From NCBI RefSeq assembly GCF_014653175.1, contig NZ_BNAG01000001.1, positions 620,001-684,000 on the forward strand: 64,000 nt of DNA. Direction: 5' to 3'. This stretch comes from Roseivirga thermotolerans. GTDB lineage: Bacteria; Bacteroidota; Bacteroidia; Cytophagales; Cyclobacteriaceae. How positions within the stretch are numbered: position 1 is the stretch's first letter; each line of letters begins with the position of its first letter. Below the pieces are notes generated by a model, which was given only the letters and a program-made list of their open reading frames with translations, was not told the origin of the DNA and did not search any database. The translations under genes were made by a program, and so were the position numbers. This document shows, in pieces, positions 1-8,888 of this stretch.

Positions 1-8
1 AAAACCTC

Positions 9-16
9 TATTTTTG
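9..16 (+). promoter_or_regulatory. Candidate promoter -7 box for rimP-nusA-infB
   Basis: TATTTTTG is an exact match to the Bacteroidota -7 consensus TAnnTTTG. The -33 TTTG element would lie before the window starts, so only half the promoter can be judged. Transcription would begin near base 23, giving a leader of about 50 bases that contains the hairpin at 39-61. Confidence 0.55.
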
Positions 17-38
17 CAACACTTAATGGTTACTTTCC

Positions 39-61
39 AGAGGGGACAGCAAGTCCCCTCT
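39..61 (+). promoter_or_regulatory. Leader hairpin before rimP
   Basis: AGAGGGGAC pairs perfectly with GTCCCCTCT around an AGCAA loop (9 bp), followed by TTTCATT. It sits between the candidate promoter and the rimP ATG, ending 13 bases before the start codon. It could be an attenuator, a translation-control hairpin, or the terminator of an upstream gene. The weak T-tract and its position downstream of the -7 box favour a leader role, but this is inference. Confidence 0.5.
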
Positions 62-74
62 TTCATTATTGACT

Positions 75-545
75 ATGAAAGAACTAACAGACCAAATAAA
101 AACGCTTGCAGAAAGCCATTTGAAAGACGACAGCTACTTCATTGTAGATGTGATTTCCAAAGGTGTTTCGGGCAAAACAAAGATTTTGGTGCTGTTAGAT
201 GGAGACCAGGGAGTAACCATAGATGATTGTGCCGAATTGAGCAGAAATTTGGCTGAAGATATTGAACTGGAAGATCTTATAGATGTGGCCTATGTACTGG
301 AAGTTTCTTCACCGGGTCTTGACCACCCGCTTGCATCGCTAAGACAGTTCAGGAAAAATGTAGGTCGCAAACTGAGGGTCAGACTGAAGTCAGGAAGCCA
401 GATAGAAGGCAACCTTCAGGTAGTAAACGAAGCCGCCATAGTGTTGGCTGCAGAAAGTAAAGAGAAAAAAAAGAAAGTGGTAGAAGAGAAAGAGATTTCC
501 TTCGCGGATATTGAAAAAGCCAATGTGTTAGTGTCATTTAAGTAA
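75..545 (+). CDS. rimP: Ribosome maturation factor RimP
   Basis: A 156-residue protein of the RimP family, which helps 30S subunit assembly in the cytoplasm. The N-terminal domain carries the family signature: DDCAELSR, then a YVLEVSSPGLDHPL stretch around residues 75-90. The C-terminal SH3-like domain follows and ends in a lysine/glutamate-rich segment (KEKKKKVVEEKE). I chose ATG at 75; a TTG two codons earlier is also in frame but less likely. It is the first gene of the classical rimP-nusA-infB operon, five bases before nusA, so co-transcription is expected. Regulation may involve the hairpin just upstream. Identification is firm from sequence and gene order. Confidence 0.95.
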   Translation: MKELTDQIKTLAESHLKDDSYFIVDVISKGVSGKTKILVLLDGDQGVTIDDCAELSRNLAEDIELEDLIDVAYVLEVSSPGLDHPLASLRQFRKNVGRKLRVRLKSGSQIEGNLQVVNEAAIVLAAESKEKKKKVVEEKEISFADIEKANVLVSFK

Positions 546-550
546 AGAAA

Positions 551-1795
551 ATGGACAGTGGAATTTTAATTGAGTCTTTTGCAGATTTTGCAAAGCAGAA
601 AAATGTCGATAGACCTACCATGATCAGAATTCTGGAAGATGTTTTCAGAACAATGATCCGCAAGAAATTCGAAGTAGACGATAATTTCGACATCATCATT
701 AACGCAGACAAAGGAGACCTTGAAATATGGAGGTTTAGAGAAATCGTTGATGACGACTCTGAAGATATTTGGGACTATGATAAGATTAGTCTCACCGAGG
801 CCAGAAAAATTGAGCCTGACTTTGAAATTGGCGAAGAAGTAGCTGAAGAAATCAAGCTGGAAGACTTTGGCCGAAGAGCTGTAATGACCGCTCGTCAGAC
901 ACTAATTCAACGAATCAAAGACCTGGAGAAGGACATTCTGTACCAGAAATACAAAGACTTGGTTGGCGAAATTATTTCGGCCGAAGTTTATCAAATTCTG
1001 GGTAGAGAAGTATTGCTGGTAGATGGTGAAGGTAATGAGCTTTCACTGCCTAAGAACGAGCAAATTTCTAAAGACAGATTCCGTAAAGGAGACAACGTAA
1101 GAGCCATTGTAGATCGTGTTGAAATGATCAATGGCAACCCGAAAATTATCCTTTCCAGAACATCTGGTGAGTTCCTCGAAAGACTATTCGAAAGCGAAGT
1201 TCCGGAAGTATACGATGGCCTCATTACCATTAAGAAGGTGGTTCGTGAGCCCGGTGAAAGAGCAAAAGTAGCTGTTGAATCTTACGATGACAGAATAGAC
1301 CCTGTAGGAGCTTGCGTGGGTATGAAAGGCTCCAGAATTCACTCCATTGTAAGAGAGTTGCAAAACGAGAATATTGATGTGATCAACTTTACCGACAACA
1401 TGGAGCTCTACATTGCCAGAGCTTTGAGTCCGGCAAAGATATCGAGCATGAAAATACTGGGCGATGAGGGACGTGTATCTGTGTATCTCAAACCAGACCA
1501 GGTGTCTTTGGCCATCGGAAAAGGAGGCCAAAACATTAAACTCGCTTCTAAGCTGGTTGGCTTAGAAATAGATGTATTCAGAGAATTGAGCGACTACGAA
1601 GAAGAAGATGTTGATCTGGACGAATTTGCCGATGAGATTGACAGCTGGATTATCGATGAGCTCAAAAGAATTGGCCTTGATACTGCCAAAAGTGTTTTAG
1701 CCCTTGCTCAAGACGATATTGTAAGAAGAACTGAGCTGGAAGAAGAAACCGTAAAGTATCTATTCGAAATCCTTAATAAGGAGTTCGAGCAATAG
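551..1795 (+). CDS. nusA: Transcription termination/antitermination protein NusA
   Basis: A 414-residue NusA, which binds RNA polymerase and nascent RNA to modulate pausing, termination and antitermination. Visible parts are the N-terminal polymerase-binding domain, an S1 domain near residues 135-200, and two KH domains: GMKGSRIHSIVRE near residue 257 and LAIGKGGQNIKLAS near residue 318. A short acidic C-terminal helical region follows (DYEEEDVDLDEFADEID). It lacks the long duplicated C-terminal acidic repeats of enterobacterial NusA, as is usual outside that group. It lies between rimP and infB in a conserved operon, with 5- and 39-base gaps. The ATG start immediately follows the rimP stop. 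Confidence 0.96.
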   Translation: MDSGILIESFADFAKQKNVDRPTMIRILEDVFRTMIRKKFEVDDNFDIIINADKGDLEIWRFREIVDDDSEDIWDYDKISLTEARKIEPDFEIGEEVAEEIKLEDFGRRAVMTARQTLIQRIKDLEKDILYQKYKDLVGEIISAEVYQILGREVLLVDGEGNELSLPKNEQISKDRFRKGDNVRAIVDRVEMINGNPKIILSRTSGEFLERLFESEVPEVYDGLITIKKVVREPGERAKVAVESYDDRIDPVGACVGMKGSRIHSIVRELQNENIDVINFTDNMELYIARALSPAKISSMKILGDEGRVSVYLKPDQVSLAIGKGGQNIKLASKLVGLEIDVFRELSDYEEEDVDLDEFADEIDSWIIDELKRIGLDTAKSVLALAQDDIVRRTELEEETVKYLFEILNKEFEQ

Positions 1796-1834
1796 TAGAA
1801 TTTTATAAAACCTTAAAAAGAGGGATATTTGAGT

Positions 1835-4624
1835 ATGTCAGAAGATAAAATGATGAGGCTAAGCCAGGTGGCAAGAAAACTAAACGTGGGTAGAAACACC
1901 ATCGTAGATTTTCTTTCTGCTAAGGGCTTCGCGGTAGATAGCAGCCCTAACGCCAAGATATCTGGAGAGCAATATGATATGCTGGCCAAGGAGTTTGCTG
2001 CATCGGCCCATGAGAAAGAAGAGGCCTCTCATCTAACCATTGGGACGAAACATGTAGAAGACATGGTAATCGACTCCAGTGGTATAACGACAGAACCATT
2101 TAAAGAAAAGGAGCCTGCCAAAAAAGAAGAGCCTAAGAAGGCAGAGCCCAAAGCTGAGGAACCTAAAAAACCAGAGGCCAAGCCAGAAGCTGAAAAGCCT
2201 GCTGAAGAGGAAAAGCCGAAGGAAAAGCCGAAGGCCGAACCGGTAGCCGAAAAACCGAAGGTTACTGAACAACCCAAGGCAAAGGAGGAAGAGCAAGAGG
2301 AAGAAGAGCGAAAACCCGGACTACGGGTGCTAGGCAAAATCGACCTTGATGCCGGTAAGAAAAAGCCCGAACAAAAGGCTCCTGAGAAGAAAGAAGAACC
2401 TAAACCTGAGCCAAAGAAAGAGGAGGCTCCCAAGGTAGAAAAAGCTCCTGAAGCCCCTAAGAAGGAAAACGAGCTCATTGAAGCCAAAGCCGATTCACTA
2501 AGAGGACTGAAGGTACTGGGTAAAATAGAACTGCCGGTAGACAAGCCCAAGAAGTCGAAAGATGACGACAAACAAAATCAGGGCGAACACCGCGGCAAAC
2601 GACCAAGAAAGCGAATTCAACAAACTAAAGTTGAGCGTGCTTCTAAAGGCGCCAATGACAACCGAAGAGGAGGCAACCAAAGAGGAGGCAAACGCCAGGC
2701 TCCGAAAGAAGAGCTTACCGATAAAGAAATTCAGGAACAAATTAAGGAAACACTTGCCCGTTTGAGCGGAGGTGGAAAAGGTGGAGGAAAAAGCCGCTCC
2801 AAGTACCGAAAGGAAAAGAGAAGTGCTGCTGCCGAAGCTGCCGAAGAGCAAATGCTCAAACAGCAAGAAGAAAGCAAAATTCTTAAGGTTACTGAGTTTA
2901 TCTCAGCCAGCGATCTGGCCAGTTTAATGAACGTATCGGTAAACGATGTGATTTCCACCTGTATGTCTTTGGGAATGTTCGTTTCCATAAACCAGAGACT
3001 GGATGCAGAGGCCATAACCATTATTGCCGATGAGTTTGGCTACGATGTTCAGTTTACTTCGGCCGATGATGAAGTAGAAGTACTGGAAGAAGAAGACAGC
3101 CCGGAAGATCTGCAAGAAAGAGCACCAATTGTTACCATAATGGGTCACGTAGACCACGGTAAAACTTCATTGCTCGATTACATTAGAGACGCCAACGTAA
3201 CTGCCGGTGAGGCGGGTGGAATTACCCAGCACATTGGTGCATATGATGTAGAAACCAAAGATGGTAAACGAATAGCATTTTTGGATACACCAGGTCACGA
3301 AGCCTTTACGGCCATGCGTGCTCGTGGAGCTAAAATCACTGACGTTGCCATTATTGTAGTGGCTGCAGACGACAACGTTATGCCTCAAACCAAAGAGGCC
3401 ATAAATCACGCTCAGGTAGCGGAAGTACCTATTGTTATAGCCATTAACAAAGTAGATAAGCCCAACGCAAACCCTGACAAAATCAGAGAAGAACTAGCCA
3501 ACCTGAATATTCTGGTTGAAGACTGGGGAGGAAAGTACCAATGCCAGGAAGTTTCGGCCAAAACGGGTCAGGGAATTGATGAGCTTCTCGAAAAAGTATT
3601 GCTCGAAGCAGAACTTCAGGAGCTAAAAGCCAACCCAAATAAGAATGCCGTAGGAACTGTGATAGAAGCCTCTCTCGATAAAGGTAGAGGATACCTCGCC
3701 ACCCTTATGGTACAATCAGGCACAATGAAAATTGGCGATGTTGTGCTGGCAGGGTCGCACTATGGCAAAGTAAAGGCCATGTTCGATCACCGTGGCAACC
3801 GACTCAAAGAAGTTGGCCCTTCTACCCCGGTTCAAATGCTTGGTTTAGATGGCGCCCCTCAGGCCGGAGACAAGTTCAACGTAATGGACAGTGAGCGAGA
3901 AGCTCGCGAAATTGCCAACAAACGTGAGCAGATACTCAGAGAGCAAAGTGTAAGAACCAAAAAGCACATTACACTCGATGAGATTGGAAGACGTTTGGCC
4001 GTTGGAAACTTCAAAGAACTCAATGTAATTGTGAAGGGTGATGTGGACGGTTCTGTAGAAGCACTGAGTGATTCCTTGCTTAAGCTCTCTACAGATGAGG
4101 TTCAGGTAAACATCATTCACAAAGCCGTTGGTCAAATCTCAGAGTCCGATGTACTACTGGCCACCGCTTCAGATGCCATTATTCTGGGCTTCCAGGTGAG
4201 GCCATCGGGAGGAGCAAGAAAACTCGCTGAAACCGAAGAAATCGAAATCAGACTTTACTCCATCATCTACGATGCCATCAACGAGATCAAAGATGCTATG
4301 GAAGGCCTGCTGGAACCAACTGAAAAAGAAGTAATCACGGGTAATATCGAAGTCCGCGAAACCTTCAAAATATCTAAAGTGGGTACTGTGGCAGGATGTT
4401 ATGTAACCGATGGTTATGTGAAACGAAATAATCAAATCCGACTAATCCGCGATGGTATTGTAGTATATACCGGAGACATCGGCCAACTGAAGCGTTTCAA
4501 AGACGATGTAGGTGAAGTAAAAGCCGGTTACGAATGCGGGTTGAGCATTAAAAACTTCAACGATATCAAAGTAGGAGATATAATTGAAGGCTTTGAAATT
4601 CAGGAAGTAAAAAGAACGCTCTAA
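1835..4624 (+). CDS. infB: Translation initiation factor IF-2
   Basis: A 929-residue GTPase that delivers initiator tRNA to the 30S subunit. Residues 5-50 form the first IF2_N domain ([19 protein letters not shown]). A long Lys/Glu/Pro-rich low-complexity linker covers roughly 65-330, followed by a second IF2_N-like domain near 350-400. The GTPase domain has G1 GHVDHGKTS near residue 436, DTPGHE near 484, NKVD near 538 and SAK near 573. Domains II-IV follow, ending EVKRTL. I chose ATG at 1835 rather than the in-frame TTG at 1829; a purine-rich AAAAAGAGGG lies upstream. It is the last gene of the operon, closed by the terminator at 4646-4715. The long charged linker is typical of Bacteroidota IF-2. 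Confidence 0.97.
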   Translation: MSEDKMMRLSQVARKLNVGRNTIVDFLSAKGFAVDSSPNAKISGEQYDMLAKEFAASAHEKEEASHLTIGTKHVEDMVIDSSGITTEPFKEKEPAKKEEPKKAEPKAEEPKKPEAKPEAEKPAEEEKPKEKPKAEPVAEKPKVTEQPKAKEEEQEEEERKPGLRVLGKIDLDAGKKKPEQKAPEKKEEPKPEPKKEEAPKVEKAPEAPKKENELIEAKADSLRGLKVLGKIELPVDKPKKSKDDDKQNQGEHRGKRPRKRIQQTKVERASKGANDNRRGGNQRGGKRQAPKEELTDKEIQEQIKETLARLSGGGKGGGKSRSKYRKEKRSAAAEAAEEQMLKQQEESKILKVTEFISASDLASLMNVSVNDVISTCMSLGMFVSINQRLDAEAITIIADEFGYDVQFTSADDEVEVLEEEDSPEDLQERAPIVTIMGHVDHGKTSLLDYIRDANVTAGEAGGITQHIGAYDVETKDGKRIAFLDTPGHEAFTAMRARGAKITDVAIIVVAADDNVMPQTKEAINHAQVAEVPIVIAINKVDKPNANPDKIREELANLNILVEDWGGKYQCQEVSAKTGQGIDELLEKVLLEAELQELKANPNKNAVGTVIEASLDKGRGYLATLMVQSGTMKIGDVVLAGSHYGKVKAMFDHRGNRLKEVGPSTPVQMLGLDGAPQAGDKFNVMDSEREAREIANKREQILREQSVRTKKHITLDEIGRRLAVGNFKELNVIVKGDVDGSVEALSDSLLKLSTDEVQVNIIHKAVGQISESDVLLATASDAIILGFQVRPSGGARKLAETEEIEIRLYSIIYDAINEIKDAMEGLLEPTEKEVITGNIEVRETFKISKVGTVAGCYVTDGYVKRNNQIRLIRDGIVVYTGDIGQLKRFKDDVGEVKAGYECGLSIKNFNDIKVGDIIEGFEIQEVKRTL

Positions 4625-4645
4625 TTATAAATTAGGAGTTTCTAC

Positions 4646-4715
4646 AACTGTCTCAAAAGCAAATTGGAACTTTGAACAATCGTCAAAGACCGGTGCTTTT
4701 GAGGCAGTTTTTTTT
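4646..4715 (+). terminator. Rho-independent terminator of rimP-nusA-infB
   Basis: AACTGTCTCAAAAGCA (4646-4661) pairs with TGCTTTTGAGGCAGTT (4694-4709) with one wobble pair, and a T-run follows to 4715. The inner part contains a further TTTGA/TCAAA pair. It lies between infB and a convergent lipoprotein gene whose stop is at 4717, so it may act on both strands. Confidence 0.85.
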
Positions 4716-4716
4716 A

Positions 4717-5160
4717 CTACTTCACCGCAGACCAGCTCAGAGAATCAATGAGATTGTGTATGGAGGCCTCAATAGCTTTAAGCCGTTCCGGTGCGCCATC
4801 ATAATCGACCACCGTTTTCTTCTTGCCCCCATTGTAAAAGCTTACAGTAGTGGTTGGCAAATCCTTTCGACTGGATGTGTATTGGCTCTCCAATTCCATA
4901 AAGCGGTTTTCTACAAACAAACTTAGCAGCTCATCCAACCGTGCCTCAGGCAGCCGAGCCTCAAAGCTTCCTTCAAGAGGAAGAAACTTCCGGGCATTTA
5001 GTATCACCTTTCCTGAACTGAAAATTGAAATATCATAATCAGGGCAAGCACCCATGCAAGCTGTTTTCTTCATGAAAACAACAGGCAGTTCGCTTCCGCT
5101 ATTTTCGGCCGATTTGCACCCAAATAAAATGAGCATTAAAAAAACAAAGTGCTTTTTCAT
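4717..5160 (-). CDS. DUF6438-type lipoprotein
   Basis: A 147-residue predicted lipoprotein. The signal peptide MKKHFVFLMLILFGC ends in a lipobox with the lipidated cysteine at residue 15. The mature part has the pattern CMGACPDYDISIFSSGKV, typical of DUF6438 proteins (a conserved C-x-G-x-C-P-x-Y segment followed by a strand and turn). The biochemical role of this family is not known to me. The gene is convergent with infB and divergent from the metalloprotease at 5311, with a 150-base gap in which I see no clear consensus promoter. It is probably a periplasm-facing or outer-membrane lipoprotein; the family assignment is from memory of the motif. Confidence 0.75.
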   Translation of the reverse strand: MKKHFVFLMLILFGCKSAENSGSELPVVFMKKTACMGACPDYDISIFSSGKVILNARKFLPLEGSFEARLPEARLDELLSLFVENRFMELESQYTSSRKDLPTTTVSFYNGGKKKTVVDYDGAPERLKAIEASIHNLIDSLSWSAVK

Positions 5161-5310
5161 AGAGAACCAGTTATAGTATTAACTTAATACAATGTATGTA
5201 GTTTATCAGTTTAAACGTCAAATTTTGAATCAGTTTCATACAGAGTGTACCGAATGATTCAATAGGCGTTTTTCTTAATAGCACTCAAGAAAGTTAATTG
5301 AACATTTGCC

Positions 5311-8300
5311 ATGAGAAAAATATTTGTTCTGCTACTAAGTTTAGGGATACCTCAACTCAGCCTTGCCCAGCAAGCCGAAAGGCTAGATGTACAGATACCC
5401 GTTATTTGTTACGCTTCAGATGAGAGCCCCGGAACACGCATTTTTCATAACCCGGCTCACTATGCTCGCTTGCGCAATGCCCTGAACCATGGCAACAGCA
5501 CCCGCCAAAGGGCCGATATTCGGGTAGAATACAACGGATTCAGTGAAGAAGCCAAAGCGGCTTTTCAGGCTGCCGTAGACATTTGGGCAGGGCTAATCTC
5601 CTCCCCGGTCCCTATTCGAATTAATGCCACCTGGCAGAGCCTCGATGAAGGTGTACTGGGATCGGCCATCTGGAATACCGCCTTTCGCAATTTCGATGGT
5701 GCCAAGCAACTAAACACCTGGTACCCGGTGGCACTGGCCGAAAAAATGGCCCGCCAAGAGCTCAACAGCCCCAACGAGCCCGACATTGTTGCCAATTTTA
5801 ACAGTCGCGCACCCTGGTATCTCGGCACCGATGGAAACCCCGCCCCCAATCAGTTCGATCTGGTCACTGTAGTACTGCATGAGATTGGTCATGGTCTTGG
5901 TTTTGTAGATAGCTTCAATTACTCCGAAGACTCCGATCTGGGCTCGTACGGAATTCAGGAATTCCCTTTTATTTTCGACTTGAGTGTGGAAAACAGTGCC
6001 CGGGAGTCGCTCATACAAATGGGCAACAACACGGTGGCCTTAGGCAATGCACTCTCCAGCAATGCCGTGTATTTTAACTCACCCACTTCTGAAGCCAGTA
6101 CAGGTACAAGACCAAGGCTATATGCACCAAACCCCTATGATGCCGGATCAAGCATAGCCCACCTTAATGAAAACACCTATGCCTCGGGAAATGCCAATTC
6201 ACTAATGACTCCTCAAATTGGATTCAACGAGGTGATGCACGACCCGGGCCCCGTAACACTGGATATGTTTGGAGACATGGGCTGGGAACTCACTTATATA
6301 GACAGCATTGATAGGCCAAATACAGAAGACATTACCTCAGATACCTACACCATTACAGCCAAAGTTTTCAGCGATATCGGATTCAACCCCAATGAGGTTC
6401 GCCTGTTTTACTCAACGGATGGCTTTGTAGCCAACAGCAGTGAGGTTCAAATGACGAGTACCAACAACGCCAATGAATTTAGTGCGCAAATACAGTCGGC
6501 TAAAACAGAAGGCCAGGTGTACACTTACTATATCACCGCGGTTGACGATAAAGGCCGACAGTTTTCGAGACCCAGTGTGCTGGTTCCTGAACGATACCTT
6601 AGGTTTCAATCGGGAAATGATAGTGAAGCCCCCATAGTGTCGCACACTCCTCCCAATTTTATCCGAACCACCGATCAGGGGGTTACCCTGGAAACTACGG
6701 TAACAGACTTTTTACCGGTAGACGTAACCCTGGAGTACGCAGTAAATGGTGGGACTTTGCAAAGCGCAATATTCAGGCTGGCTAACCAAAATCAGAATTT
6801 ATATCGTCTTTTCTTAGACCTCTCTTCACTTAACCTTGCCGATGGAGATTATATTGAATACCGAATAAAAGCTACTGACCAGGCCGCTGCGCGCAATGAA
6901 ACTGTTTTTCCGGCAACAGGTTTTACCAAAGTAAATGTAGTAGCCACTGCAGAGCCCCGGCACTTCTATTTCAACGACTTTAACAACATCTCGGAAGCGG
7001 CCGAAGACTTTTTTACCAGCGCCAACTTCTCTATTCGTGAAGAAGCCACATTTGAAAACGGAGCCATTCATTCAGATCACCCCTATGCCGATGGCACCGG
7101 AAGCAACAACGAAAGCAATTACACCTTTGAGCTAAAAATACCCATTATTGTCAACGAACAGAATGCTAAAATGAGCTTCGATGAAGTAGTACTGGTGGAA
7201 CCCGGGGAAGCCAATTCGGAGTTTGGCGACAACGGATTTTACGACTATGTAATAGTGGAAGCTTCTAAAAATGGAGGAGAAACTTGGCTACCCCTGCTTG
7301 ATGGCTATGATAGCCGGGTGCGCTCCAACTGGTTTTCGCGTTACCAAAGTAGTTTAGTAGACAACAATTCTACCGCTGTTGGCGAGTCTTCCATATACGC
7401 CAAACGAGAAATTGACTTATTAGCCAGTGGCGATTTTGAGGGTGGAGACGAGCTTCTCATTCGTTTCAGGCTGTTTGCCGATGAAGCCGCTCACGGCTGG
7501 GGTTGGGCTATAGACAACCTGAACATTCAAATGGATGTGGTACCACCAACTCTGAGGCATCAACACTTCAACTACGCATCAGAAAGTAACAGTCTTAGTT
7601 TCGATGCCCTGGTAACTGACAATGTGGAGGTAGATAGTGTTGCTTTGTATAGCGAAGTGAACGGACAGCCACAACCAATCATTCAGATGACTCACCTGGG
7701 GAGCAATCTCTACCGGGCATTGGTAGATATTACCGCCTTAAACGAAGGTGATGTAATTGAATATAGAATTGCAGCTTTTGATAGCCGCTCTCCTATAAAG
7801 AATGCTTCATTCCTGCCCGGGCCGAACGAGTTCTTCTCAATACCCCTTATTAACTTTGGTAACCCCGTTACAACCTATTCCAATAATTTTAATGAGGCCT
7901 CTGAAGATTTTGTAGGCAATTTCTTTGGTATAGAAACGCCCAGTGGGTTCAGCAACGGAGCCATTCATAGCCGGCATCCCTACCCTTCCAATTTCGGATT
8001 GTCCGGCAGTACTACTTTTACATATACGCTCAAAAAACCAATTACAGTGAGCGCAACTATGCCATATATAGCCTATGACGAAATTGCCTTGGTAGACCCT
8101 GTGGCCGATTACGCGGCTTTGGAAGTTTCTAAAGATGGAGGACAAACATGGCTGGAACTCAGGCGATCTACAGCCAATACAGAGTCTTCGGTTTGGGGCA
8201 ATGCATTTGCGGCCGGCACTCCTCCTGAGCCATCAATGTTTAGAACCCGGTTAGTAAAACTTACAGACAATGCCCAGGTAAATGCGGGTGACGAAATACT

Positions 8301-8664
8301 ACTAAGGTTTAGGTTGGAAAGGCGCGGCACCAGAGAAGGCTGGGGTTGGGCCATTGACAATTTACAAGTTCAAAACGACCAGATTACGGCCATTGACAAT
8401 ACTGCATTTAATTTGGGCACCGAAATATTTCCTAACCCGGTAACCGGAGACCTGCTTTACATAAAGAGCATGGAAAGTAGTGGTTCGATTGATATTAGCC
8501 TTAAAACCATGAATGGCCTTGAAAAGCTGAGTGCCAAAGGTGTTGAACTAGATGATTCACGGCAAACGGCCATAGACATTTCAGGCTTGCCTTCGGGTCT
8601 TTACATTCTAAGGGTGGTACAGGGCAGAAGCTCCAAAGTATTTAAAGTGTTGAAACTGGAATAA
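5311..8664 (+). CDS. Secreted zinc metalloprotease with T9SS type A tail
   Basis: A 1117-residue exported protein. Residues 1-19 are a signal peptide (cut near LSLAQQ). The catalytic region, about 60-340, carries HEIGHGLGFVD at 190-200: zinc ligands H190 and H194, catalytic E191, and D200 where metzincins place the third ligand. A Met-turn-like SLMTP follows further on. Two copies of a beta-rich module (near 550-730 and 860-1015) both contain 'NGAIHS' and end in GWGWAIDNL. Ig-like segments lie between them. The last 80 residues (from NPVTGDLL) are a T9SS type A sorting domain, so it should cross the outer membrane by T9SS. The gene stands alone on its strand. Substrate is unknown; it could equally be an adhesin-protease. 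Confidence 0.85.
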   Translation: MRKIFVLLLSLGIPQLSLAQQAERLDVQIPVICYASDESPGTRIFHNPAHYARLRNALNHGNSTRQRADIRVEYNGFSEEAKAAFQAAVDIWAGLISSPVPIRINATWQSLDEGVLGSAIWNTAFRNFDGAKQLNTWYPVALAEKMARQELNSPNEPDIVANFNSRAPWYLGTDGNPAPNQFDLVTVVLHEIGHGLGFVDSFNYSEDSDLGSYGIQEFPFIFDLSVENSARESLIQMGNNTVALGNALSSNAVYFNSPTSEASTGTRPRLYAPNPYDAGSSIAHLNENTYASGNANSLMTPQIGFNEVMHDPGPVTLDMFGDMGWELTYIDSIDRPNTEDITSDTYTITAKVFSDIGFNPNEVRLFYSTDGFVANSSEVQMTSTNNANEFSAQIQSAKTEGQVYTYYITAVDDKGRQFSRPSVLVPERYLRFQSGNDSEAPIVSHTPPNFIRTTDQGVTLETTVTDFLPVDVTLEYAVNGGTLQSAIFRLANQNQNLYRLFLDLSSLNLADGDYIEYRIKATDQAAARNETVFPATGFTKVNVVATAEPRHFYFNDFNNISEAAEDFFTSANFSIREEATFENGAIHSDHPYADGTGSNNESNYTFELKIPIIVNEQNAKMSFDEVVLVEPGEANSEFGDNGFYDYVIVEASKNGGETWLPLLDGYDSRVRSNWFSRYQSSLVDNNSTAVGESSIYAKREIDLLASGDFEGGDELLIRFRLFADEAAHGWGWAIDNLNIQMDVVPPTLRHQHFNYASESNSLSFDALVTDNVEVDSVALYSEVNGQPQPIIQMTHLGSNLYRALVDITALNEGDVIEYRIAAFDSRSPIKNASFLPGPNEFFSIPLINFGNPVTTYSNNFNEASEDFVGNFFGIETPSGFSNGAIHSRHPYPSNFGLSGSTTFTYTLKKPITVSATMPYIAYDEIALVDPVADYAALEVSKDGGQTWLELRRSTANTESSVWGNAFAAGTPPEPSMFRTRLVKLTDNAQVNAGDEILLRFRLERRGTREGWGWAIDNLQVQNDQITAIDNTAFNLGTEIFPNPVTGDLLYIKSMESSGSIDISLKTMNGLEKLSAKGVELDDSRQTAIDISGLPSGLYILRVVQGRSSKVFKVLKLE

Positions 8665-8717
8665 TCTGCTTTGGAAAGAATAACTTGAGCTCCGATTGTT
8701 TACTTGATTAGGGCTCA

Positions 8718-8888
8718 ATGTTCGTTTTCTACTTTTTGGGTTGGCTCACAGCTATTGTATTCATTATGGGTATGATTAAACCGTGGTGGGTTCTTTGGTG
8801 GCTTGCCACTAAAAACCGCTACAAAGTTCTAGCCTACTACGGAACCCTATTGCTTGCCTTATGGCTACTTTACTTTTTCACACAATAA
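8718..8888 (+). CDS. Small membrane protein, 56 residues
   Basis: ATG at 8718 opens a 56-codon frame ending TAA at 8886-8888. It encodes two hydrophobic segments (residues 2-20 and about 42-54) around a short aromatic/basic loop, MIKPWWVLWW then KNRYKVLAYYG. Tryptophan clusters at the interface and the Lys/Arg loop look like a genuine two-pass membrane protein rather than chance. Its last 24 bases overlap the 3' end of the convergent methyltransferase gene. I do not recognise a named family, though similar short 'KPxWVLxW' proteins are, I believe, present in other Bacteroidota. It may be co-transcribed with the metalloprotease 53 bases upstream. Confidence 0.6.
   Translation: MFVFYFLGWLTAIVFIMGMIKPWWVLWWLATKNRYKVLAYYGTLLLALWLLYFFTQ

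Noticed and set aside
2029-2571. Long minus-strand ORF opposite infB
   Set aside because: It mirrors the repetitive Lys/Glu/Pro codons of the infB linker, giving Ser/Phe/Leu-rich nonsense. No signal or start context supports it.
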